Assembly (NCBI GenBank): GCA_949130495.1
Contig: OX422220.1
Location: forward strand, 9,851,001 to 9,915,000
Reading direction: 5' to 3'
DNA: 64,000 nucleotides
From: Sambucus nigra
Lineage: Eukaryota; Streptophyta; Magnoliopsida; Dipsacales; Adoxaceae
This document shows, piece after piece, positions 58,183 to 64,000 of the stretch. How positions within the stretch are numbered: position 1 is the stretch's first letter; every line of letters begins with the position of its first letter. Position numbers and translations under genes: made by a program. The notes under the pieces are model-generated. The model was not told the DNA's origin and did not search any database. It saw only the letters and a program-made list of their open reading frames with translations.

Positions 58183-59044
58183 ATACCATAAGTTAAAACG
58201 ATCCTGACACCAAATCCCCCAACTATTCAGGATTATGAATCACCCCTTGAAGAAAAACACAATAAACTCCACTTTAATCTGTTTACACTTTACTCAGTTA
58301 CATTAGATTTTCATCCAAAAATTAACTGGATTGGTCAGTGCAATGAATATAATACTTGACTCAAATATTATAAGGTAAAACCTATTTTGGTAATGAGAAA
58401 TCATGTTCCGTGAAGGACTCAAGTAAATTGATACTTGAATTCCTATCAACAAATTCCTTCCTAAAGTATACTATAAAACTGTATCAAGTTTAAAAGAGAT
58501 CAGAGTGCATTATCTTTCCGGGTCATACACTTTATTCAATTCATAATCCACAAGATCAATTAACATGTTACCTTTCTTTGTTATCAGTCACGTAGAATTA
58601 GATGATTTGATTGCTATAGACAAAATTTAAAAGACTAAAGATAATGAAAATTAATCTACCTAAAATTCATGTGGTCACAAAAACTATTCATTTAGTACTG
58701 TGAAAAAAATTAGATACAATTCATATGCTTATTAAATTATGGATTCTATTTCACATAATTCAACATTTACAATCCTACACAAAGGCTCTGTCTATGCACA
58801 CACATAATAAATGGTGTTTTCTTTAAAATATCGTTTCTGGGCCCAAGTTAAATAATAGATATATTACAACTGTCCAATAGTAAAGTCAACCTTCAACTCA
58901 CTCATTTCTGCCCTTGCACCCCTCTTTTGAAGTATACACAGAAGTTTCCTTCATCTCCATTGTAAGAAAATTTATGCTTTTTTTTTTCTGCCCCCAATTT
59001 CTTTCTTGTCTGAGTTGCTTTATAGAGCAGTCCCCTGGGATGTT

Positions 59045-59086
59045 GATCAACCAACAAGTTGAGTTTGGACAGCAAATCTGAAACTG
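59045..59086 (+). promoter_or_regulatory. Probable 5' leader exon A of the NLR gene
   Basis: Non-coding stretch ending at a strong splice donor (ctg|gtaagt at 59087). It closely resembles leader exon B at 59455-59500. The transcription start is probably a little upstream (~59000-59030), not determinable here. Confidence 0.5.
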
Positions 59087-59439
59087 GTAAGTCCGATTAA
59101 ATTGCGGGAATATTAAGTCAGAGCTCCTTATATGAAGTTGTTATAGCATATAGTTCAATTTAAAAATTTTGTTTTGACAAAAGTATATTAGTAAAATAAT
59201 TTGGTGCACAATCCACCATTGTAGGTAAGAAAAGAAATTTGGGCAGGTTTCAGTTCTGAGTTTCTAAATGACTGGGATTTTACACGTAATAGCCCTCATC
59301 TACTATATACCAATTTGTTTTAGGAAAAACGAATCATTTTGTAAGAACTTTTGTGCTTTCTAAGCATATTTCCACTGTAAGAACGTTGATGCTTTCTTTT
59401 TAGCTCAGCTTCTTTCTGATTTTAAGTTTCCATGTGCAG

Positions 59440-59500
59440 CAAGCCGGTTAAATAATTATCAGCCAACAAATTGTGTTTGGACATCAAAAATTTGGATCTG
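59440..59500 (+). promoter_or_regulatory. Probable 5' leader exon B of the NLR gene
   Basis: Acceptor 'tttccatgtgcag' ends at 59439 and donor ctg|gtaagc starts at 59501. From 59459 on it is a near-copy of exon A (ccaacaaattgtgtttggac against ccaacaagttgagtttggac). The next acceptor, 'ttcttttctcag', ends at 59593, placing the last leader exon at 59594-59636. Confidence 0.5.
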
Positions 59501-59636
59501 GTAAGCACTCTTACTGTGTGTAAATATTTTATGTAGCGTTAAGATTCATTCAAGTGTTAAATCCAAACAACTTAATTTCTTTTCTTTTCTCAGATTCTCT
59601 CTCTGGTACGAGGTTGCCTTTTACAACTGAAGAATT

Positions 59637-62246
59637 ATGGCACACATGGAACCTTTTCAATTTGACTTGGGGTTCTTGATTAGCAAAATCGTCACGCTCA
59701 TTGAGAATGAAGCATCAACTTTACGAGGAGTGAGTGATGAACTTGACAAAATCAAACTAGAGTTGGTGAGTATGAAATCCTTTCTCATTGATAGTGAAAG
59801 GAGGAGAGCCCTTGAGGAAGGAGAGAAAACCTGGGTGGCAAATGTGAGAGACTTGGCCCACCAGATTGAAGATATCATTGAAGAGCACGTGTACCATAAA
59901 AATAGATCAAAATTCGAAGGGGGTAAATACACTAGGAATTTCTATCGAACCATCTGTTTCCCAAAAAACCTGTGGGTGAAGCGTTGTCTAGCCACCAAGT
60001 TACAAGAGATCCATGAAAAGGCCAAATCCATTTCAGAAATAAGGCATCGCTACCGTGTTGATCGTGTTGAGGGAAGAAATTCCTTAGATAATCACGAACA
60101 GGTACGTAATCGTAGAGAGTCATCTCTCTTTGTTAAAAATGATGATTTAGTGGGGATCCAAGATGATACGCATTTACTAGTTGAATGGCTAACATCCGTG
60201 GAACCAAAATGCACTGCAATCTCCGTGGTAGGGATGGGTTGTTCAGGAAAGACCACCCTAATCGCCAAGGTCTACGATATTATAAAACAACAATTTGAGT
60301 GTCATGCATTGATCACCGTCTCCCAGACGTATGATCTAAAAGACTTAATCAGAAGCATCATCAAGGAATTCTTCTTCAGTGTTAAGGAATCAGTTCCGGC
60401 GGATTTGAGTACCATGAGCTTTACCGAGTTGAGTCGGACGCTTATGAGATTTTTGATGCCAAAGAGGTATGTTCTTGTCTTAGATGATGTATGGGTTGCT
60501 AACACATGGAGTGAGTTGCATGCATTACTTCCAGATGAAGGTCGTGGAAGTCGGGTGGTGCTTACGACTCGAATTGAAAACGTAGCTAAATCTTGTTTTG
60601 GAGTTAAACGCTATGTTCACTATCTTAAGCAACTGGGAGAGACTGATGCATGGTCCCTCTTTTGCAAAAAAGCGTTCTCAATCCATCCCAATAGTAGTTG
60701 TCCTCAAGAGCTTAAAGAAGTAGCTCATCAGCTTGTTTCAAAATGTAACGGACTACCTCTAGCAATTGCGACTTTAGGTGGTGTCATGTTCTCCAAAGAA
60801 TCGGTATCCGAATGGAGGAGAATTCATGATAGCTTGAGTTGGGAGTTGAGCAATGAGCCAATGCTAGAACAAGTGAAAATAATTCTATTGCTTAGCTTTA
60901 GTGATCTCCCTTACCCACTTAAGCGTTGCTTCTTGTACTGTCGTCTTCTTCCGGAAGATTACCTTTTCAGAAGACCGTATATTGTTAGACTATGGATGGA
61001 TGAGGGGTTTGTGGAAACGGTTGCAGGCAGAACTCCAGAAGAGGAGGGAAAGAGATACTTGATGGAAATCGTCGACCGAAGTATGATTCAATGTGAGAGG
61101 ACTGCAGTCAATGGAGTAAACAAATTTCGCTGTAAGATGCATGATCTTATGCGCGAGGTTGCTCTCTCGACATCAGCAATTGGGAGATTTTGTTCAATGT
61201 ATGATTCGCAGAAAGAGAGTAGCGTCAAGAATGGAACGCGATTTCTATCAATTGAAGCACATGGCAGAGAATTTGAACCGTGGAAGGAGATATTGCAACT
61301 TCACTCCCTCCTAATATTTCCCGTCGGTGAGATCTCTCCTTCTGTGAAAATATTTCCATCAGGCTTACGACTTTTAAGAGTCTTGAATCTAGAAGATGTT
61401 CCGATTGTGAAATTGCCGGATGAATTAGTTGAGTTTTTAAACTTAACATACTTGAACTTGAACAACACAGAGGTGAAGGAGCTTCCAAAATACATTGGAA
61501 ATCTCCAGAACTTACAAACCTTGGATATATCTAATACGAAAATTAGGGTGCTTCCAACCGGAATCAAAAAGTTACAAAAATTGCGGCATTTGCTAACTGG
61601 GAAACCTAATACAAGTGGAGATGAGTTTTTTGTCTTTGAAGGAGTAGGAGCACCAACAACTATATGTAATTTAAAGAAGTTGCAAATTTTAGAAGGTGTT
61701 GAAGCAGAACCGAATTTGTTGAAGAATTTGAGAAACATGACCCAACTTAAGCAGTTGTCAATTTGTGAAGTGAGAGAAAGAAATGAGAATGAGGAGTTGT
61801 GTACCTCAATACAAAGTATGGTTCTGCTTCGCAAGTTATGGTTGCAGGCTGCTGATCGTGAGGAGTACCTACCAATTGATGCAATCTCCTCACCTCCCCC
61901 AAACCTGAAGGTTCTTCGTTTATACGGGAAATTGAAAACGGTACCAAGGTGGTTTCAATTGCTTCCACATCTCACTCAGTTGATCTTACGTCGGTGCCGA
62001 TTGATGGAGGACCCACTTCCCCACCTCCGATCACTCCCTAATTTGAAAGATCTTTGGCTTATTAATGCATATGTCACTGATCAGTTACACTTTTGGGGTG
62101 GCTTCCAAAAGCTTAAGAGAGTGGGTATAAATTATTTCCCGAAATTGAATGGGATAATAATAGAAAAAGGAGTGATGCCGGGACTCGAACTTCTCATCAT
62201 ACATAGATGCGTACAATTGAAAAGGGTGCCGGATGGTGTAGAATAG
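59637..62246 (+). CDS. CC-NBS-LRR (RPM1-like) immune receptor, C-terminally truncated
   Basis: Single-exon coding region of 869 codons. Residues ~1-170 form the coiled-coil domain, with an EDVID-like HQIEDIIEEH (75-84). NB-ARC follows: P-loop GMGCSGKTTL (199-208), kinase-2 RYVLVLDDVW (277-286), RNBS-B GSRVVLTTR (304-312), RNBS-C LGETDAWSLFCKKAF (333-347), GLPL (372-375), RNBS-D CFLYCRLLPEDYLF (431-444), MHD (501-503). LRRs occupy ~575-869 (LRVLNLEDVPIVKLPDELVE type). The family senses pathogen effectors or their modified targets in the cytosol or at the plasma membrane and triggers cell death. All ATP-binding motifs are intact, so it may be functional. The start is the first in-frame ATG after a leader acceptor. 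Relatives run ~40-60 residues longer; a remnant of that tail lies out of frame after the stop. Confidence 0.95.
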   Translation: MAHMEPFQFDLGFLISKIVTLIENEASTLRGVSDELDKIKLELVSMKSFLIDSERRRALEEGEKTWVANVRDLAHQIEDIIEEHVYHKNRSKFEGGKYTRNFYRTICFPKNLWVKRCLATKLQEIHEKAKSISEIRHRYRVDRVEGRNSLDNHEQVRNRRESSLFVKNDDLVGIQDDTHLLVEWLTSVEPKCTAISVVGMGCSGKTTLIAKVYDIIKQQFECHALITVSQTYDLKDLIRSIIKEFFFSVKESVPADLSTMSFTELSRTLMRFLMPKRYVLVLDDVWVANTWSELHALLPDEGRGSRVVLTTRIENVAKSCFGVKRYVHYLKQLGETDAWSLFCKKAFSIHPNSSCPQELKEVAHQLVSKCNGLPLAIATLGGVMFSKESVSEWRRIHDSLSWELSNEPMLEQVKIILLLSFSDLPYPLKRCFLYCRLLPEDYLFRRPYIVRLWMDEGFVETVAGRTPEEEGKRYLMEIVDRSMIQCERTAVNGVNKFRCKMHDLMREVALSTSAIGRFCSMYDSQKESSVKNGTRFLSIEAHGREFEPWKEILQLHSLLIFPVGEISPSVKIFPSGLRLLRVLNLEDVPIVKLPDELVEFLNLTYLNLNNTEVKELPKYIGNLQNLQTLDISNTKIRVLPTGIKKLQKLRHLLTGKPNTSGDEFFVFEGVGAPTTICNLKKLQILEGVEAEPNLLKNLRNMTQLKQLSICEVRERNENEELCTSIQSMVLLRKLWLQAADREEYLPIDAISSPPPNLKVLRLYGKLKTVPRWFQLLPHLTQLILRRCRLMEDPLPHLRSLPNLKDLWLINAYVTDQLHFWGGFQKLKRVGINYFPKLNGIIIEKGVMPGLELLIIHRCVQLKRVPDGVE

Positions 62247-62248
62247 TG

Positions 62249-62368
62249 AATTGGTTGATAGAATTCGTGGAGATGGGAGTCAAGATCGTCCAAAAGTTCA
62301 ACACATCCTAAAAATCAAACATTTCTACGATACACCATCTGGGGAGAAATATGAGAGCCTATCCTGAT
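62249..62368 (+). pseudogene. Out-of-frame remnant of the NLR C-terminus
   Basis: Starting two bases after the NLR stop codon but in a different frame, the DNA reads ELVDRIRGDGSQDRPKVQHI, KIKHFYDTPSGEKYESLS and a stop. This matches the usual end of RPM1-like proteins (EL…RI.GE.S.DR.KVQHIP.I.HFY.T..G..YESLS). A small deletion of the preceding ~15 codons with a frameshift explains the early stop. In this gene it is now 3' UTR. Confidence 0.82.
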
Positions 62369-62613
62369 TACCGCACAAGGTCAGAGTATTTTATTTTTAC
62401 AATTTCTACCAAATTTAAAATTAAATACCCTCAAATGTTAAAAACTCAAATATATTTAACCAATTTTTTAAAAATAGCAAAAAAATAAATTTTGAGTTAA
62501 AAAAAATACAAATCCCCTAACATGTTAAAAAACACAAAAAAGAATAAAATTATTTTGGTATTTAAAAAAAAAAAAGTCTAACACGGGCACCCGTTCTTGA
62601 GCACCCATCAAAG

Positions 62614-62616
<3 letters not shown>
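62369..62616. other. A/T-rich 3' flank of the NLR gene
   Basis: Contains several AATAAA-like motifs (e.g. aataaaat at ~62545) that could serve as polyadenylation signals, none decisive. Confidence 0.3.
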
Positions 62617-62666
<50 letters not shown>

Positions 62667-62681
62667 CTGTGTGTGTGTGTG
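62617..62681. repeat. (CT)n(TA)n(GT)n compound microsatellite
   Basis: About 16 CT, 9 TA and 7 GT units in succession, immediately left of the foldback element. Confidence 0.95.
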
Positions 62682-62682
62682 G

Positions 62683-62990
62683 TATGGACCAATTTTTTTT
62701 ATAATGCTAAAAAATATGATTTTGAGTTGATTTTTTTTTAAACATTTCAGTGTATCCCTAAAAAACCATTCTTTACTATTTTAAACAAATCGATAAAAAT
62801 ATGTAAGTTTTAAGTAGTTTAAAACTATCATATTTTGATCGATTTGTTTAAAATAACAAAACAATTCATTTTGATTTTATTTATTTTAGGGGTACCTAAA
62901 ATGTTTAAACATTGCAAAAAAAAAATATCAACTAAAAATTATTTTTTTAAGTATTTGAAAAAAAATTGTCTGCATGGAGCGCTCCTTAAG
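62683..62990. mobile_element. Foldback MITE, related in its core to the one at 2636-3022
   Basis: The right half is largely the reverse complement of the left. 'actattttaaacaaatcgat' at ~62777 pairs with 'atcgatttgtttaaaat' at ~62839. Outer parts share 'tttgagttgat' (left) and its complement 'atcaactaaaa' (right). It resembles the first MITE in internal blocks (ttttgagttgat…; 'actattttaa'). Confidence 0.65.
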
Positions 62991-63106
62991 CTGGTACGCA
63001 CTTGATCCCGTGCATCATGCTCTATATATCACTCGTGCATCACACCTAATTTTTCCCCCGTTTCATTTCCAAAAGGGTCTATGAATATTACAAGCCATTT
63101 ATATGC

Positions 63107-63186
63107 ATGTGTGTGTGTGTGTGTGTATTTCTGCATATGTGCGAGTGTGTGTGTTGTTGTTTCTATATGTGTGTGTGTGTGTGTGA
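63107..63186. repeat. GT-rich microsatellite
   Basis: Interrupted (GT)n runs. Cys/Val-rich or His/Thr-rich frames across it on either strand are artefacts. Confidence 0.92.
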
Positions 63187-63252
63187 TTTTGTGTGTATGT
63201 GTGATTAATTTGGAAATAATAAAAATTGGGAATAAATCTGAATTGAACCCCT

Positions 63253-63555
63253 TTGTTGTGTAAATATTGGACCCATTTGTTGTGTAAATATGAAATTAAA
63301 ATTGGTTGGACATCTAAAATTGGGCATATTGTTGTGTAAATGTGAAATTCAAATTCAAATTGGGTATAAAACTGAAATTGGGTATAATATTGTGTAAATA
63401 TGAAATTGGATCCCTTTAGTTGTGTAAATATGAAATTGAAATTGGGTATAGATCTGAAATTGGGCATATTGTTGAGTAAATGTGAAATTAAAATTGAAAT
63501 TGGGTATAAAACGGAAATTTGAATATAGTGTTGTGTAAATCTCAAATTGGGTAAT
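63253..63555. repeat. Minisatellite, ~140-bp units built from 'ttgtgtaaat.tgaaatt'
   Basis: 'gttgtgtaaatatgaaatt' at ~63285 recurs at ~63420, and the sequence between (…gaaattgggcatattgttg… gggtataaaac…) repeats with it. The shorter phrase 'tgtgtaaat' occurs six times, so a ~25-50-bp unit probably underlies the longer period. The long minus-strand open frame here reflects the repeat only. Confidence 0.85.
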
Positions 63556-63887
63556 GCGAAATGAAACATAACTATGTATAAATAATCACTATAAACATTA
63601 TTATCAAATATAAATAAGACATAATTAAATGAAACATATTATAGCCCTTATATAAAGTGCGCATAGATACTAGCCTTCTAGTTCTTATGCATACGCATTT
63701 AATAGCCCTTAGACCCGTTCGAGAGTCATTACCCCTGTAATGAGATCTCTCGAATTGTCCCATTTGGACAGGACCGTATAGTTTTTGTATAATAATATTC
63801 TTAATGGCTTAAACTTAATACTTTTGGGGGAAGTTCTGTTGTCGTATCTTAATGTTCTCTGAGTACATACTAGATGAGGTGATGTTA

Positions 63888-63921
63888 AGTGTTATTTCAG
63901 TTGATAAATTGAAATAACACT
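63888..63921. other. Perfect 12-bp hairpin
   Basis: agtgttatttca / tgaaataacact with a 10-nt loop. No poly-T tract or open reading frame adjoins it, so no function can be assigned. Confidence 0.6.
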
Positions 63922-64000
63922 TGCACTTGCGAATCTATGTCGTGTACTTGGAGAACTATGGGGATATGTTGCTGAATTTTCCTTAAATCGGAACAATGTG

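Noticed and set aside
61301..61834. 177-codon minus-strand open frame
   Set aside because: Shadow of the NLR LRR region on the opposite strand; no codon or domain signal of its own.
63107..63555. Repeat array considered as a CRISPR
   Set aside because: Units are contiguous and diverged with no constant repeat/unique spacer alternation; the DNA is eukaryotic.
63099..63569. 156-codon minus-strand open frame rich in Phe/Ile/Thr/His
   Set aside because: It lies entirely over the minisatellite and GT tract; the repeated peptide text mirrors the DNA repeat.

Overview
This window is nuclear DNA from a flowering plant, most likely a dicot. The evidence is a CC-NBS-LRR immune receptor with spliced 5' leader exons, decayed copies of plant genes (an oligosaccharyltransferase subunit, a peptide-receptor-type LRR and an ABCB transporter), LTR retrotransposons whose primer sites and protein motifs are plant-typical, and AT-rich spacer full of foldback elements and TA/CA microsatellites. 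The species cannot be told from the sequence. Only one long, apparently expressed gene is visible.

Layout. 1-8.4 kb: the 3' end of an LTR, an adjoining pair of unrelated gene fragments (LRR receptor and ABCB transporter) on the minus strand, a foldback MITE, microsatellites and a Helitron-like 3' terminus. 8.4-21.2 kb: a decayed Ty1/copia element (minus strand) split by two later insertions. One is a 693-bp hAT-type MITE with a perfect 8-bp target duplication. The other is an 8.25-kb Ty3/gypsy element (plus strand) with 3-kb LTRs that carries gag but no pol. 21.3-24.9 kb: a broken spliced reading frame of retroelement type, then an LTR-like block. 25.0-31.4 kb: a decayed Tat-lineage Ty3/gypsy element on the minus strand (gag, protease, RT, RNase H, second RNase H, integrase) with another hAT-type MITE inside it.

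31.4-59 kb is mostly spacer. It contains a tRNA-derived SINE, small foldback elements, a 150-bp tandem duplication, an ostensibly intron-free pseudogene of ribophorin I (OST1) at 40.1-41.4 kb, possible host-gene exons ending at a CACTA transposon terminus near 47.9 kb, a second gag-only gypsy remnant with a 318-bp 3' LTR at 50.3-52.3 kb, and a LINE remnant abutting a truncated NLR fragment at 55.0-55.7 kb.

59.0-62.4 kb holds the main gene, an 869-residue RPM1-like CC-NBS-LRR protein on the plus strand. Two similar leader segments, each ending in a splice donor, precede it. Just after its stop codon lies an out-of-frame remnant of the usual NLR C-terminus. The last 1.6 kb is simple repeats, a foldback element and a ~140-bp minisatellite.

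I found no previously undescribed multi-gene system. The points most worth checking are the gene-fragment chimeras, the two independent pol-less gag elements, and the duplicated leader exon and truncated tail of the NLR gene.
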